From Lentisphaeria bacterium (GTDB taxonomy: Bacteria; Verrucomicrobiota; Lentisphaeria; Victivallales; Victivallaceae): a stretch of DNA of 26,726 bases. The position numbers and the translations under genes were made by a program. The notes beneath the pieces are model-generated. The model worked only from the letters and a program-made list of their open reading frames with translations. It made no database searches and had not been told where the DNA came from. Location: positions 1-26,726 of the forward strand of contig CAAGDG010000060.1 in NCBI GenBank assembly GCA_900768515.1, in the 5' to 3' direction. Positions 7,739 to 15,301 of the stretch are shown piece after piece (within the stretch, counting starts at the first letter, position 1; each line of letters begins with the position of its first letter).

Positions 7739-8568
7739 GAGAGGAAGTGGAACTGGACGCCGATTTCTCCCGGCTCTGGCGCGGTTGTGATCCTTTTGCG
7801 GAGGTCGCCCGGCTGGAGGGGGAGGAGTTCCGCCGGGTCAAGAGCCGCCGCACCTTCCGGTTTGAACTGGAGAACCGCGGATATTTTGCCAAGATCCACC
7901 ACGGCGTCGGCTGGCGCGAGATTTTTAAGAACCTGTTGCAGGGCAAACGGCCGGTGCTGGGGGCGCGCAATGAGTTCCGGGCGTTGAAACTGCTTCACCG
8001 GATCGGGGTGGACACCATGACCCCTTGCGCATACGGCTGTCGGGGGGGCAACCCGGCCCGGCTGGAGTCGTTTCTGATTACCGCCGAATTGAGAGGCATG
8101 GTCAGTCTGGAGGATTTCTGCCGTGACTGGGCGGTGAATCCGCCCCCGTTCCGGCTGCGGCTGGGATTGATCCGCCGCCTCGCCGGCATGACCGGTGCGA
8201 TGCACCGCGCCGGTCTCAACCACCGCGATTGTTATCTCTGTCACTTTCTGCTCGACCCGCGCAGTGTGGGGGAGGCGTTGCCGCGTCTGCATGTGATCGA
8301 TCTGCACCGGGCGGAGATTCGGGAGCGGGTGCCGTTCCGCTACCGGGTCAAGGATGTGGCGGGACTCTTTTTCTCCGCGATGGACGCCGGGTTGAACCGG
8401 CGCGACCTCTTCCGTTTCATGAAGGTCTACCGCGGAGAACCGCTGCGCCGGATGCTCGGGGAGGAGCGTCGTTTCTGGCGCGCGGTGAACCGGGCTGCGC
8501 GCCGGCTCTACCGCAAGGAGCACGGCCGCGCCGCTCCCGTGTTTTTCAAGGAGGATGTCGACGAATGA
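7735..8568 (+). CDS. waaP: LPS core heptose I kinase, WaaP (RfaP)
   Basis: 277 residues, slightly longer than the E. coli enzyme (~265). It phosphorylates heptose I of the inner core, stabilising the outer membrane through divalent-cation bridges. Similarity is strong throughout: LWRGCDPFAEV near the start, RRTFRFEL, Lys53 in YFAKIHH (ATP-binding lysine), FKNLLQGKRPVLGA, IGVDTMTPCAYG, and the catalytic loop LNHRDCYLCHFLL with Asp165 in the position of E. coli Asp162. VIDLHRA carries the metal-binding Asp and RFMKVYRGEPL follows. GGAGAGGAG lies just before the ATG at 7735, which overlaps the waaG stop by ATGA. The about 15 extra C-terminal residues (AAPVFFKEDVDE) are not part of the core fold. 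This enzyme implies a heptose-containing core and therefore an ADP-heptose pathway elsewhere in the genome. Confidence 0.93.
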   Translation: MREEVELDADFSRLWRGCDPFAEVARLEGEEFRRVKSRRTFRFELENRGYFAKIHHGVGWREIFKNLLQGKRPVLGARNEFRALKLLHRIGVDTMTPCAYGCRGGNPARLESFLITAELRGMVSLEDFCRDWAVNPPPFRLRLGLIRRLAGMTGAMHRAGLNHRDCYLCHFLLDPRSVGEALPRLHVIDLHRAEIRERVPFRYRVKDVAGLFFSAMDAGLNRRDLFRFMKVYRGEPLRRMLGEERRFWRAVNRAARRLYRKEHGRAAPVFFKEDVDE

Positions 8569-9620
8569 AACCGCTTTTTGACTATCTTTCCGGCTTCTAC
8601 CGGCCGGATGAATTTCCCGCGCTGGCGGCTCAGATGGAGCGCTGGCGCACGGAGCGCCCCTTCGCCGGGAGGAAACTGCTCGACGGCACGCCGGTTTTCC
8701 GGAACACGCTGGTCAAGTATCTGGCGCTGCTGGAGGGCGGGGCGGAACTGACGGTCAGCGCGGGGGCGGGGATTCCGGCCGATCCGGAGGTGTTGCAACT
8801 GCTGCCGCGTTTCGGGGTGCGCGTCGCGGATGACGCCGCCCGGCGCGACTGTTATGACGTGGTGATGGACTGTGCCGGAGCACACCGGGGGACCCCCGCC
8901 CGGTACGGCCGGGTGGAGCTGACCCGTTCCGGACTCGAATACTACCGGAACTTTCCGGATCCGGTCTTCTCCGCCGATTCCGGCCGGATCAAGGTGATCG
9001 AGACCGGACTCGGTACCGGTGATGGGTTCCAGCGCGGGATGGAACAGCTCGGATTCCGGGAGTTTGCCGGTCGCCGGGTGGTGATTTTCGGCTGCGGCAA
9101 AGTCGGGACCGGCGTGGCGGTGCACGCCCTCTGGCTGGGCGCGGAGGTGGTGGTGGTGGACGACTCCGCCCGGGTGACTCCCCCCGCCGGCGCGTCGATC
9201 GTCGATCTCGGCGACCGTGCCGGAATCGACCGGGCGCTGTGCGGCGCCTGGTGCATGGTCAGCTGCACCGGATTGCGCGGTGCGCTGGAGGGCAAGTTCG
9301 ACGCCGCCGCGCTGGTGGCGTCGCCGACTCTGATCGTCAACATGGGGGTCGAGGACGAGTTCGGATCCGCGATTCCGGCGGAGCGGGTGCTCAACGGCAA
9401 GCGGCCGTTGAACTTCATTCTGGAGGAACCAACCCGGCTCTGCTACATCGATCCGACCATGGCGCTCGACAACGCCGGCGCGCTCGAAGTGCTGGAGGGA
9501 AAGCTGCCGCCCGGAATCTCTCTCCCGCCTGCCGCGCTGGAGGCGGAAATTCTCGAAACGGTCCGACGCCGGGGACGGATTGCACCGGAACTGGAAAAGA
9601 TGGAGGGATTCTTTGCATGA
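8565..9620 (+). CDS. S-adenosylhomocysteine hydrolase-like NAD-binding protein
   Basis: 351 residues, about 80 shorter than a normal adenosylhomocysteinase. A Rossmann segment RRVVIFGCGKVGTGVAVHALWLGAEVVVVDD (about 170-200) matches the NAD site of SAH hydrolase (GYGDVGKG). VSCTGLRGALEG and LIVNMGVEDEFG line up with the TTGC... and CNIGHFD segments that follow it in that family. Before it, VVMDCAGAH (99-107) and VELTRSG (118-124) resemble the DDGGD and EETTTG regions. The NDSVTKSKFDN segment holding the catalytic Lys and Asp instead reads roughly ADSGRIKVIETG, and the histidine motif of the N-terminal domain is not evident. It may have altered substrate or chemistry. It overlaps waaP and the following deaminase gene by ATGA on both sides. 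AAGGAGG lies 10 bases before the start. The family-level call is good; the activity is open. Confidence 0.75.
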   Translation: MKPLFDYLSGFYRPDEFPALAAQMERWRTERPFAGRKLLDGTPVFRNTLVKYLALLEGGAELTVSAGAGIPADPEVLQLLPRFGVRVADDAARRDCYDVVMDCAGAHRGTPARYGRVELTRSGLEYYRNFPDPVFSADSGRIKVIETGLGTGDGFQRGMEQLGFREFAGRRVVIFGCGKVGTGVAVHALWLGAEVVVVDDSARVTPPAGASIVDLGDRAGIDRALCGAWCMVSCTGLRGALEGKFDAAALVASPTLIVNMGVEDEFGSAIPAERVLNGKRPLNFILEEPTRLCYIDPTMALDNAGALEVLEGKLPPGISLPPAALEAEILETVRRRGRIAPELEKMEGFFA

Positions 9621-10885
9621 GCGGTGGTTCGATTCTGATCCGGCAGGCGGAACTTGACGGGGTCCCCTCCGATCTTCTGATCGAAGGGGGGCGTTTCCGG
9701 TCGATCGCGCCGTCGCTCGACGTCCGGGCGGACCGGGTGATCGACGGTCGCGGCATGGCGGTGGTTCCCCCCTTTTACAACACCCACACCCACGCGGCGA
9801 TGACGCTGCTGCGGGGGTATGCCGACGACCTTGAACTCTTCCCGTGGCTCAACGAATACATCTGGCCGATGGAGGCGAAGTTCACCGGCGACGACATCTA
9901 CCTCGGGACCCGGCTGGCCGCGCTGGAGATGATCAAGAGCGGAACCGTGTTCTTCAACGACATGTACTGGTTCCAGCCCGACGCGGCGCGGGCGGTTGAG
10001 GAGATGGGACTCCGGGCCGCGCTCGGTCTGCTCTTCCTCGAAGCCGGAACCGATGAGGTCCGGGCGCGCAACCGGCGTTGCAACGAGGAGCTTCTGTCGC
10101 TCCGAGGGAGCGGTTCCGGACGGATTCTGGTGACCTGCGCCCCGCACTCGATCTATACGGTTTCCGGTCCGACGCTGGAGGAGGCCGCGGAACTGGCGGT
10201 GCGGGAGGATCTCCCCATCCACATTCACCTGGCCGAAACCGAACGGGAAGTCGAGGCGTGCCGCGCCGCCCACGGCGGAATGACCCCGGTGGAGTGGATC
10301 GACAAGCTCGGACTTCTGACTCCGAAGACCATTCTTGCGCACGCGGTCCATCTGACCGACGCCGACATCGAACGGATCCGGGAGCGCGGCGCGGTGATTG
10401 CCCACATGCCGAATTCGAACCGGAAACTCTGTTCCGGGCAGTTCCGGTTCCACGCGGTCTCCGACTGCGCGGGATGCCGGGTCACGCTCGGCACCGACGG
10501 CTGCGCCTCGAACAATTCTCTTTCGATGTTCAGCGAGATGAAGGCCGCCGCACTGGGGGCCAAGACCGAGTCGATGCTGCCGACCGCCGGACGGGACGAG
10601 GAGATCTTCCGCGCCGCCACCCGGAACGGCGCCGAGGCATTCGGGCTGGACGCCGGCGTCATCGCGCCCGGGAAGCTGGCCGATGCGCTGCTGATCGATC
10701 TTGCCGCGCCGTTTCTGGTCGGAGACTACCATTTGACTTCGAACCTGGTCTACGCTGCCGATTCCAGCTGTGTCGACACCGTGATCTGCGACGGGCGCAT
10801 TTTAATGGAACACCGCCGCGTTCCCGGCGAACGCGAAATCGTCGAGGAGGCGCGGCGGTGCTGTCGGCGCCTGGCGGCGCAATAG
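9617..10885 (+). CDS. 5'-methylthioadenosine / S-adenosylhomocysteine deaminase-type amidohydrolase
   Basis: 422 residues of the metal-dependent amidohydrolase superfamily, subtype MtaD/TM0936. It should deaminate the adenine of SAH, 5'-methylthioadenosine or a related nucleoside to hypoxanthine. Zinc and catalytic residues are all present: His57 and His59 in NTHTHAAMTLLRGY, PHSIYTVS, the metal His and catalytic Glu in HIHLAETEREVE, HAVHLTD, and Asp in LGTDGCASNNSLSMFSEM. The C-terminal beta-sandwich has the usual GVIAPGKLADALLIDL. Its start overlaps the SAH-hydrolase-like gene by ATGA, suggesting consecutive steps on one substrate. Members of this family also act on aminodeoxyfutalosine in menaquinone synthesis, but no mqn genes are nearby. 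Last gene of the operon; its stop is three bases from the stop of the convergent deacetylase gene. Confidence 0.88.
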   Translation: MSGGSILIRQAELDGVPSDLLIEGGRFRSIAPSLDVRADRVIDGRGMAVVPPFYNTHTHAAMTLLRGYADDLELFPWLNEYIWPMEAKFTGDDIYLGTRLAALEMIKSGTVFFNDMYWFQPDAARAVEEMGLRAALGLLFLEAGTDEVRARNRRCNEELLSLRGSGSGRILVTCAPHSIYTVSGPTLEEAAELAVREDLPIHIHLAETEREVEACRAAHGGMTPVEWIDKLGLLTPKTILAHAVHLTDADIERIRERGAVIAHMPNSNRKLCSGQFRFHAVSDCAGCRVTLGTDGCASNNSLSMFSEMKAAALGAKTESMLPTAGRDEEIFRAATRNGAEAFGLDAGVIAPGKLADALLIDLAAPFLVGDYHLTSNLVYAADSSCVDTVICDGRILMEHRRVPGEREIVEEARRCCRRLAAQ

Positions 10886-10888
10886 ATC

Positions 10889-11551
10889 TTAGAGTTCGAA
10901 GAGGATGGAACGGCTGTGGTTGGTCAGCGGCAGCGGTGATTTGAATCCTTCGGCGTACTGCAGTTTGCTCTCCGTGCCGCGGGAGCGGTTGCGTTCCCGG
11001 GTGCGCAGCGCCATGTGGTCCTCCCGGTTCTGGCAGACGTGGCAGCGGACCGCCTCGATTTTCTCGTCGATCACCGGGGAGATGTCCACGTAGAGGTCCG
11101 GAATGAACCGGGTGGTCTGGCTGCCGATGTCCTCCTCCATGTACCAGAGTTCCGGCGTCAGTCCGGAGTAGAAGAGCGCCTTCCGGGCGATCTCCGAGAT
11201 CGCCGAATGGTCGGGGTGGGCGTCGATCGGCCAGATGGTGAAGAGCGCCGCCGGGTCGAGTTTGGTGAGCAGTTCCGCGGTCAGGCGGCAGGTCGCCTCG
11301 TCCGGGAGCAGCTCGCGGTCGATCCGGTCGAGAAACGTGACGCCGGCGGCGCCGAGTTTTTCGGCGCAGAGCCGCTCTTCGGCTTCACGGATTTTCGCGG
11401 TTTCTTCCATGGAGACATTCCGCAACCCCCGCTCTCCGCGGGTTGCGCAGAGAATATGCAGTTCGAATTTGCCGCGCATCAGAAGCGCAGTGCCGCCCGC
11501 TCCGCCGACGGCGTCGTCGGGATGCGCGGTCAGGATCACAACTTTTCTCAT
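10889..11551 (-). CDS. PIG-L (LmbE) family N-acetylglucosaminyl deacetylase
   Basis: 220 residues. PIG-L enzymes use zinc to remove acetyl groups from N-acetylglucosamine-bearing molecules such as GlcNAc-PI, mycothiol and bacillithiol precursors, or free di-GlcNAc. The metal motif is AHPDDAVGGAGG at residues 9-20; related enzymes often read AHPDDAE, so the following acidic residue is Val here. The second motif is IDAHPDH near 131, with the third zinc ligand. It has no signal peptide and is probably cytoplasmic. It lies 131 bases downstream of the sugar-binding protein gene on the same strand. It could deacetylate an amino sugar imported by that transporter, which is inference. It converges tail to tail with the deaminase gene, leaving three bases between stops. 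The start at 11551 has a modest AAGGA about 11 bases upstream. Confidence 0.85.
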   Translation of the reverse strand: MRKVVILTAHPDDAVGGAGGTALLMRGKFELHILCATRGERGLRNVSMEETAKIREAEERLCAEKLGAAGVTFLDRIDRELLPDEATCRLTAELLTKLDPAALFTIWPIDAHPDHSAISEIARKALFYSGLTPELWYMEEDIGSQTTRFIPDLYVDISPVIDEKIEAVRCHVCQNREDHMALRTRERNRSRGTESKLQYAEGFKSPLPLTNHSRSILFEL

Positions 11552-11630
11552 CTTCTCGAATCCTTTTCGAAGTTGGAGAGTGGAAAATCCGTTTTCAAAT
11601 GGAAGAGTCTGGTTTTCCGGATGGCCGGCA

Positions 11631-11657
11631 GCCCCTCCTGTGCCGCCGGGGAGGGGC
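11631..11657 (-). terminator. Possible hairpin after the ABC-transporter operon
   Basis: Perfect 8-base arms GCCCCTCC (11631-11638) and GGAGGGGC (11650-11657) with an 11-base loop, located 25 bases past the binding-protein stop. No U-run follows on the minus strand, so it may be a weak or partial terminator or an RNA-end stabiliser that lowers expression of the deacetylase gene beyond it. Confidence 0.4.
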
Positions 11658-11682
11658 GTCCGGTTTCCGCCGCGCGGCCCGG

Positions 11683-12645
11683 TCAGTAGATCGAGTCGGG
11701 ATAGTAGTAGGACTTGGCGTTTTCCTGCGTGATGATTTCAGAGGGGACCACCAGTCTGGCCGCCGGTTCGTTCTGTTTGCCCTCCCGGATCGCCTGGACC
11801 GCGGCGCGGATTCCGTCCTCGATCATCCGGGGCGGATAGGTCACGGTCATGCTGACGATCGGATCGCGGTCGAGGACTTTCTTGATGATCACTTTGCTGC
11901 CTCCGCCGCCGAGCATGAGCTTGACATCCTTGCGGCCGGACTCCTGAAGGGCTTTATATGCGCCGATCAGCACATCGTCGTCGCCGACCCAGACGGCGTC
12001 GATCTTCGGGTATTTCTGGAGGAAGTTCTCCATGAGCTTGAGTCCTTTTTCGGTATCCCAGTAAGCCGACTGCGACTCCAGGATCCGGATGTCCGGATAC
12101 TTGGCGATCTCCTCCCGGAAGGCGTTGACCCGGTCGGAGTTGACCACACAGGGAATCCCTTCCATGACCACGATGTCGCCCTTGCCCTTGAGCGCACCGG
12201 CCAGCGCCTGCGCGGCGGCCCGGCCGAAACCGGCGTTGTCGCCGGCGACGTTGAGGTTCTGGACCTCTTTGTCGAGTCCGCGGTCCACCGTGACCAGGTA
12301 GACCCCCTGTTTGCGCGCCTGTTCGCAGATCGCGGTCAGCGGACCCGGCTCCTGCGGGAGCACCACCAGAGCGTCGATTTTGCGGACCAGCAGGTTTTCG
12401 ATTTTGCTGACCTGTTCGGCGGCGTCCCGCGCGGTGGATACGGTGATTTCGAGGTTGGGGTCGGACTTTTCCAGGTCGCGTTTCGCCTTCTCCGCGTACC
12501 AGACCACGCCGCCGGTCCAGCCGTGGTCGGCGGCCGGGATCGAGACCCCGATCCGGACCTTCTTTGCCGAGGAGTCGCTCTCTCCGCAGGAGGTCAGCGC
12601 CAGCGTCAGCAGCGCCGCCGCTGCGATCGACAGAAGCTTTTTCAT
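11683..12645 (-). CDS. Sugar ABC transporter substrate-binding lipoprotein, RbsB-like
   Basis: 320 residues. A lipoprotein signal peptide, MKKLLSIAAAALLTLALTSC, ends in the lipobox LTSC with Cys20 as the lipid anchor, so the mature protein sits in the periplasm tethered to a membrane. The rest is a two-lobed periplasmic binding protein of the ribose/galactose type: RIGVSIPAADHGWTGGVVW at the N-terminus, IDALVVLPQEPGPL, VYLVTVDRGLD, VAGDNAGFGRAAAQAL and AVWVGDDDVLIGAYKAL. The sugar cannot be named. The family also binds ribose, xylose, allose, autoinducer-2 and others. It overlaps the permease stop by ATGA and has AAAGG 8 bases before its start. In this operon the ATPase comes first and the binding protein last. 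Confidence 0.9.
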   Translation of the reverse strand: MKKLLSIAAAALLTLALTSCGESDSSAKKVRIGVSIPAADHGWTGGVVWYAEKAKRDLEKSDPNLEITVSTARDAAEQVSKIENLLVRKIDALVVLPQEPGPLTAICEQARKQGVYLVTVDRGLDKEVQNLNVAGDNAGFGRAAAQALAGALKGKGDIVVMEGIPCVVNSDRVNAFREEIAKYPDIRILESQSAYWDTEKGLKLMENFLQKYPKIDAVWVGDDDVLIGAYKALQESGRKDVKLMLGGGGSKVIIKKVLDRDPIVSMTVTYPPRMIEDGIRAAVQAIREGKQNEPAARLVVPSEIITQENAKSYYYPDSIY

Positions 12646-13616
12646 TCGTTTCCCTTTCGTTTGTATTGAATCAGGACGGCGATGATGATCACCAGTCCCT
12701 TGACTGTTCCCTGCAGATTGACCGAGACTCCCCACATGTCCAGCGCGTTGGAGACGATTCCGAGGATCAGCACACCGGCGAGCGTCCCCCCCACCGAGGC
12801 TCGTCCGCCGGTCATTGCGCTGCCGCCGATGATGACCGCGGCGATCGCGTCGAGTTCGTAGGAGAGTCCGGCGCTGGTCGAGCTGACCGAACTGAGCCGG
12901 CCCCCGAGCAGAAACGCGCTGACTCCGGCCAGCGCCCCCGCCAGCAGATAGGTGTGGAACTTGATCCAGCCGGTCCGGATCGCCGCGTAGCGGGCGACCC
13001 GCTCATTCGAGCCGACCGCGCAGACGTGGCGGCCGAAGGGGGTCGAACGGAGAACCGCCGCCAGCAGAATGGTCAGCGCGAGCAGGATCCAGGCCGGGAG
13101 CGAGACGTGCAGAAACTCCCGCCCGGTCATTTCCGGATAGAGCGGATTCGAAGTTCCGACCAGTCCCGCGTCCGCGAAATAGAGCGCCAGCGACCGGTAG
13201 ATCGACCAGGTGCCGAGCGTCACGATGAAAGGCTGCACCCGCGCCGCTCCCACCAGCGCCCCGTTGACCGCTCCGCCGGCAGCGCCCACCGCCAGCGCGG
13301 TCAGGAATGCGGCGGCCAGCTGGACTTCCGGCGTGCCGGCAGTGGCATTCATGACCTGCAGCGAAAGCACGCCCGAAAAGGCGAGCAGGGAACCGACCGA
13401 AAGGTCGATTCCGCCGGCGGCGATGACGAAGGTCATGCCGAGGGCGATGATTCCGCTGTAGGATACCTGGCGGGTGATGTTCAGCAGGTTCTGCGGATCG
13501 CGGAAGTATTCGTTGCCGAGGCAGCAGACGGCCAGCAGAACCGCCAGCGCGATCCAGGCGCCGGCGGTGGGACCGCTGATCCGGCGGCGGATGACGTTCA
13601 GAGAGAGCGCACTCAT
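12642..13616 (-). CDS. Sugar ABC transporter permease, RbsC-like
   Basis: 324 residues, highly hydrophobic, with about eight to ten membrane segments, in the inner membrane. Typical BPD_transp_2 features are visible: IIALGMTFVIAAGGIDLSVGS (the family signature with the IDLSVG turn), VNGALVGAARVQPFIVTLGTWSIYRSLAL, and near the C-terminus IAAVIIGGSAMTGGRASVGGTLAGVLILGIV, the EAA-like coupling region. An open frame reaches 13640, but the ATG at 13616 lies four bases past the ATPase stop, removes eight unlikely residues and fits the family N-terminus. It works with the ATPase encoded just upstream and the lipoprotein gene just downstream. One permease gene presumably forms a homodimer, as in the ribose system. 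Confidence 0.92.
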   Translation of the reverse strand: MSALSLNVIRRRISGPTAGAWIALAVLLAVCCLGNEYFRDPQNLLNITRQVSYSGIIALGMTFVIAAGGIDLSVGSLLAFSGVLSLQVMNATAGTPEVQLAAAFLTALAVGAAGGAVNGALVGAARVQPFIVTLGTWSIYRSLALYFADAGLVGTSNPLYPEMTGREFLHVSLPAWILLALTILLAAVLRSTPFGRHVCAVGSNERVARYAAIRTGWIKFHTYLLAGALAGVSAFLLGGRLSSVSSTSAGLSYELDAIAAVIIGGSAMTGGRASVGGTLAGVLILGIVSNALDMWGVSVNLQGTVKGLVIIIAVLIQYKRKGNE

Positions 13617-13620
13617 GATG

Positions 13621-15108
13621 TTATTTGACTCCGGTGGCAAGGTACATGATGTTTTGTTCGGTGACCTCGGGGCCGGAGAGAACTCCGGCGATCGAACCGG
13701 CCCGCATGACCAGCACCCGGCGGCACATGCCGATCAGCTCCTCCAGATCGGAACTGATCAGCAAACAGCCGACGCCGCGGTCTGCGAGCGAACGGATGAA
13801 TTCATAAATATCGCACCGGGCGGCGATGTCCACCCCCCGGGTGGGTTCGTCGAAGAGGAAGAGCCGGGGTTCGGTATCCACGCCGCGGGCGATCACCGCC
13901 TTCTGCTGGTTGCCGCCGGAGAGACTGCGCATCGGCAGCTCCGGGTCGGATGGACGGATCCGGAACCGTTCCACATAGGCGCGGGCCGCCGCCAGGGTCT
14001 TCGCCCGGCGGAGGAGTCCGAAGCGGGTGTAGCGGCTGATCGAGGCGAGCGTGATGTTCTCCCGGACCGTGAAGTCAGGCAGTACGCCCGACCCCTGCCG
14101 GTCCTCGGAGAGGAGCGAAAGCCCCGCCCGCACCGCCTGGTCCGGGCGGCGGAAGTGCACTTCGCGGCCGCCCAGCAGGACCCGTCCGCCGTCGCGTTTC
14201 CGCAGTCCGTACAGTGTTTCCGCCAGTTCGGAGCGCCCGGCTCCGGCGAGTCCGGCGACGCCGAGAATCTCCCCTTCGGCCAGGGTGAACGTCACATCGC
14301 GCACCCGGCTGCCGGAAGAGAGATGTTCCACGGTGAGAAGAGTCGGCGGCGGTTCGGCCGGCGGCTCCGGAATCGGCGGAAACATCCGGTGGAGTTCGCG
14401 GCCGACCATCTTTTCCGCAAGCTGCAGCGGCGTGAACTCCTCCGCCCGGCCGCAGTCGACCAGGCAGCCGTCGCGCAGGATTGCGATCGAATCGCAGATC
14501 TCTTTGACTTCCGCAAGCTTGTGCGATACAAAAAGAATCGAATTTCCCCGGGACCGGAACTCCCGCATCACGGTGAACAGCCGTTCGGTCTCCGCGCGGT
14601 TCAGAATGGTGGTCGGTTCATCCATGATCACGATCCGGCACTCGTCGGTGAAGGCGCGGGCGATTTCAACCATCTGTTTTTCGGAGGGGGAGAGGGTCCC
14701 CACCAGCCGGGCGGGATCGAGTTCCACGCCGAGACGGGCCAGTCGTTCGCGCGACTCCCGGTGCATGCGGGAGCGGTCCAGCCAGCCGAACCGGCGCGGT
14801 TCTGCGCCGAGAAAGATATTCTCCGCCACGGAGAGGTCGTCGACCAGGTTGAACTCCTGCGGAATGCCGGCAATCGCGGCGGATCCGGGCCGGAACGCCT
14901 TCCCGTCCAGAAGAATCGAGCCCGAATCGGGTCGGACGATTCCGAGCAGGCATTTGGCGAAGGTGGATTTTCCGGCGCCGTTCTCGCCGATCAGCCCGAG
15001 GATGGTTCCCGGCGGCAGGGTCAGCGAGAGATCCGTCAATACCCGGGTCCCGTCGTAGGACTTGTTCAGGTGTTCGACTGCAAGCAGCGTGTTCCGATCC
15101 GGTTTCAT
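13621..15108 (-). CDS. Sugar ABC transporter ATP-binding protein with two ATPase domains, RbsA-like
   Basis: 495 residues, two fused nucleotide-binding domains as in RbsA, MglA and XylG. Domain 1 has Walker A GENGAGKST, a signature written LSPSEKQMVEIARAF (most relatives have LS.GQ.Q) and Walker B RIVIMDEPT. Domain 2 starts near 240 with the usual degenerate Walker A GLAGAGRSE, then LSGGNQQKAVIARG and LFLFDEPTRGVD. Several upstream in-frame ATGs exist (15147 and 15249). The promoter at 15149-15176 would start transcription near 15141, so only 15108 is inside the transcript, and it matches the family start. First gene of the importer operon; the permease gene follows after four bases. Divergent from marR across a 193-base intergenic region. 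Confidence 0.92.
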   Translation of the reverse strand: MKPDRNTLLAVEHLNKSYDGTRVLTDLSLTLPPGTILGLIGENGAGKSTFAKCLLGIVRPDSGSILLDGKAFRPGSAAIAGIPQEFNLVDDLSVAENIFLGAEPRRFGWLDRSRMHRESRERLARLGVELDPARLVGTLSPSEKQMVEIARAFTDECRIVIMDEPTTILNRAETERLFTVMREFRSRGNSILFVSHKLAEVKEICDSIAILRDGCLVDCGRAEEFTPLQLAEKMVGRELHRMFPPIPEPPAEPPPTLLTVEHLSSGSRVRDVTFTLAEGEILGVAGLAGAGRSELAETLYGLRKRDGGRVLLGGREVHFRRPDQAVRAGLSLLSEDRQGSGVLPDFTVRENITLASISRYTRFGLLRRAKTLAAARAYVERFRIRPSDPELPMRSLSGGNQQKAVIARGVDTEPRLFLFDEPTRGVDIAARCDIYEFIRSLADRGVGCLLISSDLEELIGMCRRVLVMRAGSIAGVLSGPEVTEQNIMYLATGVK

Positions 15109-15148
15109 TCCGTCGCTTTCTTTGTTTCCAGTCAACTTATTTTTCATT

Positions 15149-15176
15149 AATATAGTGCCGAAGTTCCGTTTTTCAA
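15149..15176 (-). promoter_or_regulatory. Predicted promoter of the sugar ABC operon
   Basis: On the minus strand TTGAAA (15176-15171), 16 bases, TATATT (15154-15149). It decides the ATPase start, because an ATG at 15147 would lie upstream of the expected transcript end. Confidence 0.6.
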
Positions 15177-15243
15177 CAGAGTTGTTCCAATCTGCCGCAA
15201 GCCCCTGTCCGCCGGAGGACGCATCAAAATACAAGGAAAAAAT

Positions 15244-15271
15244 TTGCATTCCGCAGTTTTTGTGATATAGT
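15244..15271 (+). promoter_or_regulatory. Predicted promoter of marR-MATE
   Basis: TTGCAT (15244-15249), 16 bases, TATAGT (15266-15271). Transcription would begin around 15278, within the inverted repeat at 15274-15294, about 24 bases before the marR start codon. No clear Shine-Dalgarno sequence precedes that start. Confidence 0.6.
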
Positions 15272-15273
15272 TA

Positions 15274-15294
15274 GCTTGCAAACAATAAGCAAGC
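15274..15294. promoter_or_regulatory. Probable MarR operator overlapping the transcription start
   Basis: Perfect inverted repeat GCTTGC (15274-15279), 9-base AT-rich spacer, GCAAGC (15289-15294). It is 21 bases long with half-sites about one and a half turns apart (15 bases centre to centre), directly downstream of the -10 box. MarR dimers usually bind such repeats over their own promoters. Binding by the adjacent regulator is inferred. Confidence 0.6.
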
Positions 15295-15301
15295 AAACTA
15301 A

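Noticed and set aside
12564..13628. A long plus-strand frame rich in Arg, Gln and Asp opposite the permease.
   Set aside because: The minus strand encodes an unmistakable RbsC-type membrane protein. The antisense translation is hydrophilic low-complexity sequence.
15109..15147. Upstream start for the ABC ATPase at 15147.
   Set aside because: It would lie upstream of the expected transcript start of the promoter at 15149-15176, and the extra residues are not family-like.
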